64,000 bases of DNA from Sphingomonas spermidinifaciens (GCF_002351485.1 NZ_NWMW01000002.1:310001-374000), one strand, 5' to 3'. Positions 1-8,284 are shown, counted from the first letter of the stretch. The notes: generated by a model not told the origin, from the sequence alone. Program-made: numbers and translations.

Positions 1-58
1 GGGGCGGCGGCAGCGCCGGCGACCTCCAGCCTTGTCCGGTCATCGTCGCTGCGCGCAT
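1..58 (-). CDS. Possible start of a minus-strand gene (partial)
   Basis: On the minus strand an ATG at 58 follows a purine-rich stretch (AAGGGGG) and opens a frame that stays open to the window edge, beginning MRAATMTGQG. A second in-frame ATG lies at 43. Only 19 residues are visible, too few to assign a family. It would be divergent from the urea transporter, a position where urease or urea-utilisation genes are often found, but nothing in the sequence itself shows that. It could equally be non-coding. Confidence 0.25.
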   Translation of the reverse strand, partial: MRAATMTGQGWRSPALPPP

Positions 59-111
59 ATCCGCCCCCTTCCGGGCGCGAAGTTAGCAGCGCCGCGACCC
101 CGGCAACGCTA

Positions 112-123
112 CGTCAAATGACG
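112..123. promoter_or_regulatory. Short inverted repeat upstream of urtA
   Basis: The 12-bp sequence CGTCA-AA-TGACG is a perfect inverted repeat with a 2-bp spacer, about 60 bp before the urtA start and in the gap to the possible divergent gene. The position would suit an operator, but a match this short can occur by chance in 64 kb. Confidence 0.2.
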
Positions 124-182
124 CATACGGGCGCCGCCTGCCCTCCCATAGCGTCCCGCCGATGATGGGGAGACCGACCGCG

Positions 183-1397
183 ATGATCCGTAACAAGCTG
201 CTTCTGCTCGCCACTTCGGTTGCCGCGGCGGCGCTTTCCGCCTGCTCGGGCGAGGGCGGCGGCGGGGCGGCAGGGTCGGGCGACACGGTGGCGGTCGGCG
301 TGCTCCAGTCGCTGACCGGCACGATGGCGATCAGCGAGATCACGGTGAAGAATGCCGAGATGCTGGCGATCGAGGAGATCAACGCGGCCGGCGGCGTGCT
401 CGGCAAGAAGCTCAATGCCGTCGTCGAGGACGGTGCCAGCGACCCCTCGACCTTCGCGCAAAAGGCCTCGAAGCTGATCGAGAGCGACAAGGTGGCGACG
501 GTGTTCGGCGGCTGGACCTCCGCCAGCCGCAAGGCGATGCTGCCGGTGTTCGAGCGGACCAAGAACCTCCTCTGGTACCCGGTCCAGTTCGAGGGCAACG
601 AATGTTCGCCCAACATTATGTATTCGGGCGCACAGCCCAACCAGCAGGCGCTGCCCGCGCTCGAATGGGCGGCCGCCCAAGGCTACAAGACCTATTTCCT
701 GATCGGCTCCGACTACGTCTATCCGCGCACCGCCAATCTCATCCTCAAGAAGCATATCGAAAAGGGCGGGATGCAGGTGCTGGGCGAGAGCTATGTCCCG
801 CTCGGCGGCACCGATTTCTCGGGCGTGATCGCCAAGCTGAGGCAGGCCAAGCCCGCGATCGTCATTAACACGCTCAACGGCGACAGCAACGTCGCCTTCT
901 TCAAGCAGCTCGCCGCGGCGGGGCTGGGGCCGAAGGTCCTGCCCGTCATGTCCTTCTCGATCGGCGAGCAGGAAGCGCAGGCGATGGGCGCGCAGCTGGT
1001 CGAGGGGAGCTATGCCGCTTGGAACTATTTCCAGAGCCTGCCCGGCGACGCCAACGCCAAGTTCATCGCGGCCTATCGCAAGAAGTTCGGCGCCGACGCC
1101 GCGATCACCGACCCGATGGTTCACGGCTATCTCGACGTCTATGCCTGGAAGGCGGCGGTCGAGAAGGCCAAGAGCTTCGAGCCCGACGCGGTTCGCAAGG
1201 CCGCGGCATCGCTCGGCGGCTTTCCCACGCCGATGGGAACGGTCAGCTTCGCGGCGAACCAGAGCCTGGTGCAGAAGGCCTATATCGGCCGGCTGAAGGC
1301 CGACGGCCAGTTCGAGATCGTGTCGGACAGCGGCGCCGACATCCCGCCCCAGCCCTATGACGCGCTCGCCTTCCCCGGCAAAACCTGCACGCTTTGA
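183..1397 (+). CDS. urtA: Urea ABC transporter, substrate-binding lipoprotein UrtA
   Basis: Periplasmic receptor that captures urea (or short amides) for the UrtBCDE importer. The protein begins with a basic n-region and hydrophobic core ending in the lipobox LSAC (Cys21), so it should be a lipidated type I periplasmic binding protein. The mature N-terminus carries the UrtA-typical segments VGVLQSLTGTMAISE, INAAGGVLGKK, VVEDGASD, GGWTSASRKAMLPVFE and LLWYPVQFEG, which separate it from branched-chain amino acid receptors. I chose the ATG at 183 because a GGGGAGA lies 9 nt upstream; an ATG at 162 is in frame but has no ribosome site and would lengthen the signal peptide oddly. Length (404 aa) fits the family. 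First gene of urtABCDE. Confidence 0.93.
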   Translation: MIRNKLLLLATSVAAAALSACSGEGGGGAAGSGDTVAVGVLQSLTGTMAISEITVKNAEMLAIEEINAAGGVLGKKLNAVVEDGASDPSTFAQKASKLIESDKVATVFGGWTSASRKAMLPVFERTKNLLWYPVQFEGNECSPNIMYSGAQPNQQALPALEWAAAQGYKTYFLIGSDYVYPRTANLILKKHIEKGGMQVLGESYVPLGGTDFSGVIAKLRQAKPAIVINTLNGDSNVAFFKQLAAAGLGPKVLPVMSFSIGEQEAQAMGAQLVEGSYAAWNYFQSLPGDANAKFIAAYRKKFGADAAITDPMVHGYLDVYAWKAAVEKAKSFEPDAVRKAAASLGGFPTPMGTVSFAANQSLVQKAYIGRLKADGQFEIVSDSGADIPPQPYDALAFPGKTCTL

Positions 1398-1423
1398 GGC
1401 GGGCTCGCGCCGTGACCACCAAC

Positions 1424-1460
1424 TCGTTCGTGTTGAGCAGGGCTGAACCTGTCGAAGCCC
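1424..1460. repeat. Sphingomonad-type intergenic repeat (GTTCG...TGTCGAAGCCC)
   Basis: Between urtA and urtB lies a segment reading GTTCGTGTTGAGCAGG, then GCTGAACC, then TGTCGAAGCCC. It resembles the short dispersed 'TTCG(T/C)GCTGAGCTTGTCGAAG' repeats scattered in sphingomonad intergenic DNA, and a related pair is present at 40743-40825. It may sit in the leader between the two cistrons and attenuate or stabilise the urtA message, but that is inference. Confidence 0.5.
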
Positions 1461-1499
1461 GTATCGAAGTGCCTGGCTCCGCGCGGACCTAGACCCATC

Positions 1500-2384
1500 A
1501 TGGACCTGTTCCTCAACCAGCTGTTCAACGGCGTCTCGCTCGCCTCGCTCTACCTGCTCGCCTCGCTCGGGCTCGCCCTGTCGTTCGGGCTGATGCGCGT
1601 CATCAACATGGCGCATGGCGAGATGCTGATGCTCGGCGGCTATCTCGCTTGGGCGACGCTGCTCGTGGTGCCGGGCGCGGCGGGCATCCTGATCGCGATG
1701 CCGGTCGCCTTTGTCGGCGCGGCGGCGATGGGCGGGGTGATCCAGACGGTGCTGATCCGCCGCCTGTCGGCGCGGCCGCTCGACACGCTGCTCGCGACCT
1801 GGGGTGTCAGCCTTGTCCTGCAGCAGGCGGCGCGCGACCTGTTCGGGGCGGTGGGGGTGGAGGTGCGCGCACCCGCCTGGCTCGAGGGAAGCGTCGAGCT
1901 TGCCGGCGTCGTCATTCCGACCGCGCGGCTGTTCATCATCGGCGTCGCGGTGGCGGTGCTCGGCGGGCTCGCGCTCATCCTTCTCAAGACGCGGATCGGG
2001 CTGCTCGTGCGTGCGGTCAATCAGGACCGGATGATGGCGTCGGCCACCGGCATCGCGGTCGGCCGCGTCGATCTCGCCGTCTTCTGCCTTGGCTCGGGCG
2101 TGGCGGGGCTGGCGGGCGTGATGCTCGCGCTGCTTGGGCCGGTGACGCCGAGCGTGGGGCAGGCTTACATCATCCCTGCCTTCCTCGTCGTGGTGATGGG
2201 CGGCCTCGGCAGCATCACTGGTACGACCGCGGCGGCGGTGATCCTGGGCGTCTTTGCCGCGCTCGCGCAGCTGTTCGTCGACGTCAGCGTGTCGCAGATG
2301 CTGCTGCTGGTCTTCGTCGTCCTGTTCATCCAGTTCCGCCCGCAGGGCGTCGTCGCGGTCCGGACGCGCCAGCTCGATGCCTGA
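1500..2384 (+). CDS. urtB: Urea ABC transporter permease UrtB
   Basis: First of two inner-membrane permeases of the urea importer, of the LivH/BPD_transp_2 type. The 294-residue protein is almost entirely hydrophobic helices. Near its N-terminus is the family segment LGLALSFGLMRVINMAHGEMLMLGGY; the loop RAVNQDRMMASATGI before the central helices is the coupling region that contacts the ATPase, and VVMGGLGSITGT lies toward the C-terminus. The length is that of a permease-only UrtB, without the large N-terminal periplasmic extension found in some homologues. The stop overlaps the start of urtC by 8 bp, so the two are translationally coupled. About 100 bp separate it from urtA. Confidence 0.93.
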   Translation: MDLFLNQLFNGVSLASLYLLASLGLALSFGLMRVINMAHGEMLMLGGYLAWATLLVVPGAAGILIAMPVAFVGAAAMGGVIQTVLIRRLSARPLDTLLATWGVSLVLQQAARDLFGAVGVEVRAPAWLEGSVELAGVVIPTARLFIIGVAVAVLGGLALILLKTRIGLLVRAVNQDRMMASATGIAVGRVDLAVFCLGSGVAGLAGVMLALLGPVTPSVGQAYIIPAFLVVVMGGLGSITGTTAAAVILGVFAALAQLFVDVSVSQMLLLVFVVLFIQFRPQGVVAVRTRQLDA

Positions 2385-3399
2385 GGTGCCCGCGATCCTT
2401 CGCCGGGGACTGCCCTGGCTGCTTCTCGCCCTTGCCGCCGCTGCGCCGGCGGCGTTGTCCGGCTACGACCTCAACCTCCTCGCGCGGTTCATGGCGATGG
2501 CGATCCTCGCGCTCGGGCTCGTGCTCGTTTGGGGGCATGGCGGCATCCTGAGCCTGGGGCAGGGGGTGTTCTTCGGGCTCGGCGGCTATGCGATCGCGAT
2601 GCACATGAAGCTCGCCGATCTGCCAGCGGGCGAGATGCCCGATTTCATGGTGTGGAGCGGCCGCGAGGCGCTGCCGCTCTGGTGGGCGCCATTCGGCAGC
2701 GCGACGTTCGCGATCGCCGCGGCGATCCTCGTGCCGACGCTGGTCGCGGCGCTGTTCGCCTGGGCGGTGTTCCACCGGCGCGTCGGCGGCACCTATTTCG
2801 CGCTCATCACCCAGGCGCTGGCGCTCGCCTTCGCGACGCTCATCATCAGCCAGCAGGACGCGACCGGCGGGTTTAACGGGCTGACCGACTTTTATTCGAT
2901 CCTCGGCTTCGGCCTTGCCAGCCCGAGAACGGGTGTCGGCCTCTACTGGCTGACGCTGGCGATCCTGTGCGCGGCCTTTGTTGGCCTGCGCTGGCTCACC
3001 GCCTCCCGCTTCGGCATGCTGCTGCGCGCCGCGCGCGACGGCGAGAACCGGGTGCGCTTCCTCGGCTATAGCCCGGTGCCGTTCAAGGTCGTCGCCTTCG
3101 CGATCGGCGCGCTGCTCGCCGGCATCGCGGGCGCCTTGTTCACGCTTCATGCCGGCGTCGTCTCGCCCGCGCTGATCGGCGTGGTGCCGTCGATCGAGAT
3201 GGTGATCTGGGTCGCGGTCGGCGGGCGCTACAGTCTCGCCGGCGCGATCGTCGGCGCGCTCGCGGTCAACCTTGCGCGCGACGCGGTTTCGAGCGCCTTT
3301 CCCGAGCTCTGGCTCTATTGCATGGGCGCGCTCTTCATCCTCGTCGTCACGCTGATGCCGAACGGCCTTGCCGGCCTCCTCAAGGGGCGGGCGGCGTGA
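2377..3399 (+). CDS. urtC: Urea ABC transporter permease UrtC
   Basis: Second permease of the urea importer (LivM-like), 340 residues. The start is the ATG at 2377 inside the end of urtB (MPEVPAILRRG...); a longer in-frame opening upstream lies wholly within urtB and is discarded. Diagnostic segments are GLVLVWGHGGILSLGQGVFFGLGGYA in the first helices, GGFNGLTDFY in the central periplasmic part and the coupling loop RAARDGENRVRFLGYSPVPFK, followed by AVGGRYSLAGAIVGA. Its stop overlaps the GTG of urtD (GTGA), which points to one polycistronic message with coupled translation. Confidence 0.93.
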   Translation: MPEVPAILRRGLPWLLLALAAAAPAALSGYDLNLLARFMAMAILALGLVLVWGHGGILSLGQGVFFGLGGYAIAMHMKLADLPAGEMPDFMVWSGREALPLWWAPFGSATFAIAAAILVPTLVAALFAWAVFHRRVGGTYFALITQALALAFATLIISQQDATGGFNGLTDFYSILGFGLASPRTGVGLYWLTLAILCAAFVGLRWLTASRFGMLLRAARDGENRVRFLGYSPVPFKVVAFAIGALLAGIAGALFTLHAGVVSPALIGVVPSIEMVIWVAVGGRYSLAGAIVGALAVNLARDAVSSAFPELWLYCMGALFILVVTLMPNGLAGLLKGRAA

Positions 3400-4151
3400 G
3401 CGAGGCGGTTGCCGACCTCCTCCTCGCGGTCGATGGCGTGACCGTCGACTATAGCGGATTCAAGGCGCTCGACGGCTTCAGCCTGACGCTCAACCGCGGC
3501 GACCGGCGCGTGGTGATCGGCCCCAACGGCGCGGGCAAGTCGACGCTGTGCGACACGATCATCGGCCGTGTCCGACCCAGCGAAGGCCGCGTGATCTTTC
3601 GCGGGGAGGAGATACAGGCGCTGCCCGAACAGGCGATCGTCGCGCGCGGCATCTGTCGCAAGTTCCAGGCGCCGGGCGTGCTGCCGACGTTGAGCGTCCG
3701 CGACAACCTCGCGCTCGCCGCGCGTCGCGACCGGCGGTGGTGGAAGGCGCTCGGCACCGGCATCCCCCCTGCCGAGCGCGCGGCCGTGGACGAGGCGCTG
3801 GAAACCGTCGGCCTGACCGCGCGCGCCGACGTGCCCGCCGGCACGCTCGCGCATGGCGAGAAGCAGTGGCTGGAGATCGCGATGGTGCTGGCGACGCGCG
3901 CCGAGCTGATCCTGCTCGACGAGCCCACCGCCGGCATGGGACCCGCCGAGACGAGCCGCACCGCCGACCTCATCCATTCGCTCGGCCCCCATCGCACCGT
4001 GCTGGTGATCGACCACGACATGAGCTTCGTCGAACAGCTCGGCGCGCCGGTCACGGTGATGCATCAGGGCCGCTTCCTGAAACAGGGCAGCATCGCCGAG
4101 GTGCGCGCCGATGCCCAGGTCGCCGCGGTCTATCTGGGCCATGCGGCATGA
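3396..4151 (+). CDS. urtD: Urea ABC transporter ATP-binding protein UrtD
   Basis: One of two cytoplasmic ATPases (LivG-like) that energise urea uptake, 251 residues from a GTG start overlapping the urtC stop. Walker A is GPNGAGKST (about residues 40-48). The signature region is LAHGEKQWLEIAM, a UrtD-like variant with an 'HG' in place of the usual 'SGGQ', and Walker B is LILLDEPTAGMGPAE, followed by the switch histidine in VLVIDHDMSF. The frame upstream of the GTG lies in urtC and is not used. The stop overlaps the ATG of urtE (ATGA). Confidence 0.92.
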   Translation: MSEAVADLLLAVDGVTVDYSGFKALDGFSLTLNRGDRRVVIGPNGAGKSTLCDTIIGRVRPSEGRVIFRGEEIQALPEQAIVARGICRKFQAPGVLPTLSVRDNLALAARRDRRWWKALGTGIPPAERAAVDEALETVGLTARADVPAGTLAHGEKQWLEIAMVLATRAELILLDEPTAGMGPAETSRTADLIHSLGPHRTVLVIDHDMSFVEQLGAPVTVMHQGRFLKQGSIAEVRADAQVAAVYLGHAA

Positions 4152-4858
4152 CCGATGCGCTGCTCGAGATCGCCGGGCTGAGCGCCGGCTATGGCGGCAG
4201 CCGCGTGCTGTGGGACGTCGACCTCAACCTGATGCGGGGGCGGGCAACCGCACTGATCGGCCGCAACGGCGTCGGCAAGACGACGCTCCTTCACGCGATA
4301 ATGGGCACGCGGCTGGCGAGCGCGGGGTCGCTCCGCTTCGACGGTACGGACCTGTCGCCGCTGCCGCCCGAGCGGCGCGCGCGCGCTGGCATCGGGTTCG
4401 TGCCGCAGGGGCGGCACATCTTCCCGCAGCTGACGGTGATGGAGAATCTGGAGACCGGGTTGTCGGCGCGCGGCGGGCGCGGCACGGGCGGGGTGCCGGC
4501 CCATATCTTCGACCTGTTCCCCAAGCTTTACGACATTCGCGGCCGCGCCGGCGGCTTCCTGTCAGGCGGCGAGCAGCAGCAGCTGGCGATCGGCCGCGCG
4601 CTCGCTGGCGAGCCGAGCCTCCTCCTCCTCGACGAGCCGACCGAGGGTATCCAGCCCAATGTGGTGCAGCAGATCGAGGCCGCGCTCGCCCATGTGCGCG
4701 ACACGCTCGGCATGACGATTCTTGTTGTCGAACAGTATCTCGATTTCGTCTGGCGCTTCGCCGACGATTATGTCGCGATGCAGGGCGGCCGGATCGTCCG
4801 CGCGGGCAAGGTCGCCGAGGATCCGGCGGCTGAGGTCGCGAAGCTGGTCCAGATCTGA
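4148..4858 (+). CDS. urtE: Urea ABC transporter ATP-binding protein UrtE
   Basis: Second ATPase (LivF-like), 236 residues, last gene of the operon. Walker A is GRNGVGKTT, the signature is LSGGEQQQLAIGRAL, and Walker B is LLLLDEPTEGIQPNV; the EGIQP after Walker B is characteristic of UrtE. Its start overlaps the stop of urtD by 4 bp. In many bacteria urtABCDE is followed by urease genes; here the next gene is a TetR regulator on the opposite strand, so the urea-using enzyme must lie elsewhere or before the window. The operon is commonly under nitrogen control, but I did not find a convincing NtrC or sigma-54 site. Confidence 0.93.
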   Translation: MTDALLEIAGLSAGYGGSRVLWDVDLNLMRGRATALIGRNGVGKTTLLHAIMGTRLASAGSLRFDGTDLSPLPPERRARAGIGFVPQGRHIFPQLTVMENLETGLSARGGRGTGGVPAHIFDLFPKLYDIRGRAGGFLSGGEQQQLAIGRALAGEPSLLLLDEPTEGIQPNVVQQIEAALAHVRDTLGMTILVVEQYLDFVWRFADDYVAMQGGRIVRAGKVAEDPAAEVAKLVQI

Positions 4859-4900
4859 CGGGGCCGCGCGCCGGTTCGCAACCGACAGCGCGGCACTAGG

Positions 4901-5476
4901 TCAACCCTGCGAACGCACCAGCGCCTCCAGCGCCAGCCGGCGCGCGGTGTCGCGCGGCAGGCCGAGCGCGCGGGTCATCGATCCGCCCAGCAGCGCGTCA
5001 CCCAGCGCCAGCAGGACGAGGTGCAGCGTGTCGGCGTGGATCGGCTTGCCGGGGCTCGCCACGTCGGCCAGCTCGTCGACCAGCCGGTGGATCGCCTCGA
5101 GGATCGGGTCCAGCGCGTCCTCGTTGCCGGTCAGGATCATCCAGCTGGCGAGTGCGCCCGCCCCCTCGGTATCGAACGCATCGAAGGTAAGGTCGACGAC
5201 CTCGCGCGGTTCCTGTTCGCCCGCGCGTGCGCGAAGCGCCGCGGCGCCGATCTTGGCGGTGATCGCTTCGGCCATGCTGCCGGCCAGCGCCTTTTGCAGG
5301 CCCGAGGCCGAGCCGAAATGATGGAGCAGATTAGCGTGGGTCCGCCCGATCCGCGTCGCCACAGCCTTCAGCGTCACCGCCTGCGGCCCCGCCTCGATCA
5401 ACAAGTCGCGGGCGGCCTGCAGCGCGGTATCGCGCGAGGCTTCGGGAGAAAGACGGCGGCGAGCAACTATTGACAT
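4901..5476 (-). CDS. TetR/AcrR family transcriptional regulator
   Basis: A 191-residue repressor-type protein with the N-terminal TetR helix-turn-helix: ARDLLIEAGPQAVTLKAVATRIGRTHANLLHHFGSASGL, at about residues 20-60. The C-terminal ligand-binding part is helical and unremarkable. I chose the ATG at 5476 (MSIVARRRLS); an in-frame ATG at 5506 would place the first codons in the short promoter gap to the divergent gene. Only 44 bp separate the two start codons, so it very likely controls the neighbouring ferritin-like hydrolase and itself. Confidence 0.85.
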   Translation of the reverse strand: MSIVARRRLSPEASRDTALQAARDLLIEAGPQAVTLKAVATRIGRTHANLLHHFGSASGLQKALAGSMAEAITAKIGAAALRARAGEQEPREVVDLTFDAFDTEGAGALASWMILTGNEDALDPILEAIHRLVDELADVASPGKPIHADTLHLVLLALGDALLGGSMTRALGLPRDTARRLALEALVRSQG

Positions 5477-5520
5477 TGGTGTAAGTAACATCCAGATTTC
5501 GGGCAATCTGGAGGATTATG

Positions 5521-6363
5521 ATGGCGAACGCAAAGACTCCTGCCGACCTCACCATCACCCCGCGCGATCGCCGCTTCGGCCGTGCGCGTCGGCCCGACCG
5601 CTGGTGGCTGAACGGCGATCCGATCGCCACCGCCTTCTACAACGCGCTGTCGGTGACGTTTCCGAAGGGCGAGGCCTTCTTCATCGACAGCGTGCGCCAC
5701 TTCCGCGAGGGCGCCCCGCCGCGCCTCGCCGCCGAGATCCAGGCCTTCATCAAGCAGGAAGTGATCCACACGCGCGAGCATGTCGCCTTCAACCGGCACG
5801 TGACCGACCAGGGCTACGACACCTCGCGGCTCGAGAAGCGTGTGGATGACGAGATCGCGCTGACCAAGGACAAGCCGCCGATCGGTTCGCTCGCCGCGAC
5901 GATGTGCCTCGAGCATTTCACCGCGATTCTCGCGCATGAGCTGGTCGCCGATCCGCGCCACCTGGCCGGCGGCGACGGCGAGGCGGCGGACCTGTGGCGC
6001 TGGCACGCGATCGAGGAGATCGAGCACAAGGGTGTCGCCTATGACACGTGGCTTCACGCGACGCGCGACTGGCCGCGGTTCCGGCGTTGGTGGATCAAGA
6101 CGCTGGTGATGCTGACCGTCACGCGCAAGTTCCTGGTCGGACGCTGGATCGGGATCCTCGACCTGCTTGAACAGGACGGGTTGACCGGCTGGCGGGTGAA
6201 GGCGCGGGTGCTCGGCTATGCGTTCGGGCGGCCGGGCATGGCGCGCAAGGTGATGGGCGCGTGGGCGACCTTCTTCCTGCCGGGTTTCCACCCCTGGAAC
6301 CACGACGACCGCGCGCTGATCGGCCGGGTCGACAGCGAGTTCGCGATGGCGCGGGTGGCTTGA
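5521..6363 (+). CDS. Predicted metal-dependent hydrolase (ferritin-like, PF10118 type)
   Basis: A 280-residue cytoplasmic protein of the 'Metal_hydrol' family, thought to hold a di-metal centre in a helical bundle. Candidate ligands are visible in ordered pairs: E80-x2-H83 (KQEVIHTREH), E131-H132 (LEHFTA) and E166-x2-H169 (EEIEHKGVAYD). The substrate is unknown for the family; some members sit with fatty-acid or steroid genes. Two adjacent ATGs (5518 and 5521) are possible; the GGAGGA at 5510-5515 is better spaced for the second. Divergent from the TetR gene, which probably regulates it. The 3' end runs into a palindromic repeat element. Confidence 0.8.
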   Translation: MANAKTPADLTITPRDRRFGRARRPDRWWLNGDPIATAFYNALSVTFPKGEAFFIDSVRHFREGAPPRLAAEIQAFIKQEVIHTREHVAFNRHVTDQGYDTSRLEKRVDDEIALTKDKPPIGSLAATMCLEHFTAILAHELVADPRHLAGGDGEAADLWRWHAIEEIEHKGVAYDTWLHATRDWPRFRRWWIKTLVMLTVTRKFLVGRWIGILDLLEQDGLTGWRVKARVLGYAFGRPGMARKVMGAWATFFLPGFHPWNHDDRALIGRVDSEFAMARVA

Positions 6364-6376
6364 CCCATTGAGTAGA

Positions 6377-6469
6377 CGTCACCCCGGGCTCGACCCGGGG
6401 TCTCGCTTCTTCCGTCTTCGCGCGATTAGGGAAGAAGAAGCGGGACCCCGGATCAAGTCCGGGGTGACG
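6377..6469. repeat. Nested palindromic REP-like element between convergent genes
   Basis: Two arms, 6377-6412 (CGTCACCCCGG... ending GCTTCTTC) and 6431-6469 (GAAGAAGAAGCGGG... ending GGGGTGACG), form a long imperfect hairpin. Each arm is also a palindrome on its own (CCCCGGGCTCGACCCGGGG and CCCCGGATCAAGTCCGGGG). This is the 'CGTCACCCCGGACTTGATCCGGGG' repeat type common between genes of sphingomonads and relatives. Lying between the convergent hydrolase and acetyltransferase genes, it could end transcription from both sides. Confidence 0.8.
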
Positions 6470-6477
6470 AAGCAAGG

Positions 6478-7017
6478 TTAGGCCGCGAGCGCTGCCTCGG
6501 TCGTCGGCGCCCGCCATTCCATCACGACGCAGCCCACCTCGGCCCCGCGCGCGATCGACTGCCGCACGCGAACCTCACCGGTCGCCACGAAGCCGAGCTT
6601 GGCCAGCACCCGGCCCGAGGCCGGATTGTCGAGATAATGGCCCGAGACGAGGCGGGTGAGGCGCAGGCTCTGCGACAGCGTGGCCACCACCGCGCCCGCG
6701 GCCTCGGTCATCAGCCCGCGGCCCCAGGCGGGGGGCGTCAGCCAATAGCCGAGCTCGCGCTCGCCCGCTTCGTCGCGGTGGACGCCGATGCCGCCGACCA
6801 GTGCCGCCTCGCCGCCGACATGTTCGAAGATGAGGAAGCTCGGCTCGTCGATGCGGCTGGGGAGCGCCAGGAACGCCTCGGCATCGTCCAGCCGGTACGG
6901 CCAGGGCGCGCGCGCGAGCATCCGCACGACGGCCTCGTGCGCGATGGCGGCGGCGAGGGCGGGGGCATCCTCGCGCCAGCCGGGGCGGAGCGTCAGGCGC
7001 CGGGTACGAATGAACAT
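6478..7017 (-). CDS. GNAT family N-acetyltransferase (RimJ/RimL-like)
   Basis: A 179-residue acetyl-CoA-dependent acyltransferase. It begins MFIRTRRLTLRPGW, the typical RimJ/RimL opening, and has ELGYWLTPPAWGRGLMTEA (acetyl-CoA binding motif A, Q/RxxGxG/A region) and LDNPASGRVLAKLGFVATGE toward the C-terminus, also family-typical. The ATG at 7017 is preceded by CGAGGAGAG and is preferred to a longer frame starting at 7164 that overlaps the terminator. In many sphingomonads a GNAT gene follows rpmA, but a good intrinsic terminator at 7076-7110 separates them here, so it may have its own promoter. Substrate unknown; ribosomal-protein or small-molecule acetylation are both possible. Confidence 0.85.
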   Translation of the reverse strand: MFIRTRRLTLRPGWREDAPALAAAIAHEAVVRMLARAPWPYRLDDAEAFLALPSRIDEPSFLIFEHVGGEAALVGGIGVHRDEAGERELGYWLTPPAWGRGLMTEAAGAVVATLSQSLRLTRLVSGHYLDNPASGRVLAKLGFVATGEVRVRQSIARGAEVGCVVMEWRAPTTEAALAA

Positions 7018-7075
7018 CGCGAGCTCTCCTCGTTGCGCGCACGCCGTCGCGGCGCGGGCGGGGGCGAGGGGAGCA

Positions 7076-7110
7076 AGAAAAAAGGGAGCCGGGGCGGACC
7101 CGTCTCCCTT
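7076..7110 (-). terminator. Intrinsic terminator after rpmA
   Basis: On the minus strand the arms AAGGGAG and CTCCCTT enclose a GC-rich loop with further pairing (CGGG/CCCG) and are followed by TTTTTTCTTG. It lies about 65 bp downstream of the rpmA stop, the right place for the end of the rplU-rpmA message. Confidence 0.8.
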
Positions 7111-7176
7111 CCTCTGGCTGGTTCCGAAACCGGAACCCGGGTCTGCCCGCGTTGGGCAACCCATCCGGTTACCCGA

Positions 7177-7446
7177 TTATTCGGCGGCTTCCGCCATCGG
7201 CTGGACCGCACAGAAGGTGCGCCCCAGGCGACCCTTCGAAAACGCGACCTGACCCTCGGTCAGCGCGAACAGCGTGTGATCCTTGCCGATGCCGACGTTG
7301 GCGCCCGGATAGAATTTCGTGCCGCGCTGGCGGATGATGATGTTGCCCGGAATGACGTGCTCGCCACCGAACTTCTTCACGCCAAGGCGCTTGCTCTCCG
7401 AATCGCGACCGTTGCGCGACGAGCCGCCAGCTTTCTTATGTGCCAT
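7177..7446 (-). CDS. rpmA: 50S ribosomal protein L27
   Basis: Ribosomal protein of the large subunit that reaches toward the peptidyl transferase centre. At 89 residues it has the normal length and the invariant N-terminus [22 protein letters not shown], with [15 protein letters not shown] and GKDHTLFAL following. There is no N-terminal extension requiring cleavage as in Firmicutes. It follows rplU after 24 bp and is cotranscribed with it. Confidence 0.97.
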   Translation of the reverse strand: MAHKKAGGSSRNGRDSESKRLGVKKFGGEHVIPGNIIIRQRGTKFYPGANVGIGKDHTLFALTEGQVAFSKGRLGRTFCAVQPMAEAAE

Positions 7447-7470
7447 TGTCTGGGTCTCCTTGCCGCTAAA

Positions 7471-7776
7471 TCAGGCCGCGTCGCCGATCGACACGATCTT
7501 CAGGATCGTGTGGTTCTGGCGGTGGCCGTTCTTGCGGCGATAATTGTGGCGGCGACGCTTCTTGAAGACGATGACCTTCTCGCCCTTCGCCTGCGCCACG
7601 ATCTCGGCGGCGACGGTCAGGCCGGCCACCGACTTGAGGTCGGCGCCCTCGCCGGCGAGCAGCACGTCGCTCAGCGTAACCGAATCACCGGCCTCGCCGC
7701 CGAGCTTCTCGACGACGATCTTGTCTCCCGCGGCAACGCGATACTGCTTGCCGCCCGTGCGCACGACTGCGAACAT
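7471..7776 (-). CDS. rplU: 50S ribosomal protein L21
   Basis: Large-subunit protein that binds 23S rRNA, 101 residues. Recognised by [14 protein letters not shown] at the N-terminus and [19 protein letters not shown] near the C-terminus. It is the first gene of the conserved rplU-rpmA pair. hspQ lies upstream on the same strand, about 130 bp away. Confidence 0.97.
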   Translation of the reverse strand: MFAVVRTGGKQYRVAAGDKIVVEKLGGEAGDSVTLSDVLLAGEGADLKSVAGLTVAAEIVAQAKGEKVIVFKKRRRHNYRRKNGHRQNHTILKIVSIGDAA

Positions 7777-7903
7777 GGCCCTAAATCTCTTCCAGCAATA
7801 CGATATCCCGCCCCGGCCACATGGCCGTGCGAGAGGGAAGGCGTCCGTTATGCCCCGATGCCGATTCTGTCAACCGCCGATCGGGCGAAAGTACCGCCTT
7901 CGA

Positions 7904-8284
7904 TCAGTGGCGATGAACGGACTTCAGCCGATAGCGATTCCCTGCGACCCGGTCGAACAGGCCGCCGATCGCGGGGTGCTCCACCGGCTCCTCGCTCTCG
8001 TCCTCGATCAGGTTCTGCTGGCTGACATAGGCGACGTAGCTTGATTCGCCGTTTTCCGCGAGCAGGTGGTAGAAGGGCTGATCCTTTCGCGGGCGCACCG
8101 CTTCGGGAATCGCGTCGTACCACTCTTCACTGTTGGCGAAGACGGGATCGATGTCGAACACCACGCCGCGAAAGTCGAACAGCCGGTGCCTCACCACATC
8201 GCCGACGTTGAAGCGCGCATGCGCGATCGGGGGCAGGGCGATGTCCGGGTCGAGAGGCAGCGTATTGGTTTCAAGGCGATCCAT
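7904..8284 (-). CDS. hspQ: Heat shock protein HspQ (YccV-like, hemimethylated DNA-binding domain)
   Basis: Small protein (126 aa) with the YccV/HspQ core ARFNVGDVVRHRLFDFRGVVFDIDP, then DQPFYHLLAE and ESSYVAYVSQQNLI. In enterobacteria HspQ promotes degradation of DnaA and acts as a Lon specificity factor; the role here is inferred from the domain. I chose the ATG at 8284; a longer in-frame extension to 8497 runs through the tRNA-Ser gene on the other strand and is not credible. The charged C-terminal tail (KSVHRH) is short. Confidence 0.85.
   Translation of the reverse strand: MDRLETNTLPLDPDIALPPIAHARFNVGDVVRHRLFDFRGVVFDIDPVFANSEEWYDAIPEAVRPRKDQPFYHLLAENGESSYVAYVSQQNLIEDESEEPVEHPAIGGLFDRVAGNRYRLKSVHRH

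Noticed and set aside
114..1616. Long antisense frame over urtA (500 codons)
   Set aside because: Arginine/histidine-rich, no motif, wholly opposite a clear gene; a composition shadow typical of GC-rich DNA.
2254..2376. Longer N-terminus for UrtC
   Set aside because: The extra 41 codons lie inside urtB and give an arginine/serine-rich stretch unlike the family.
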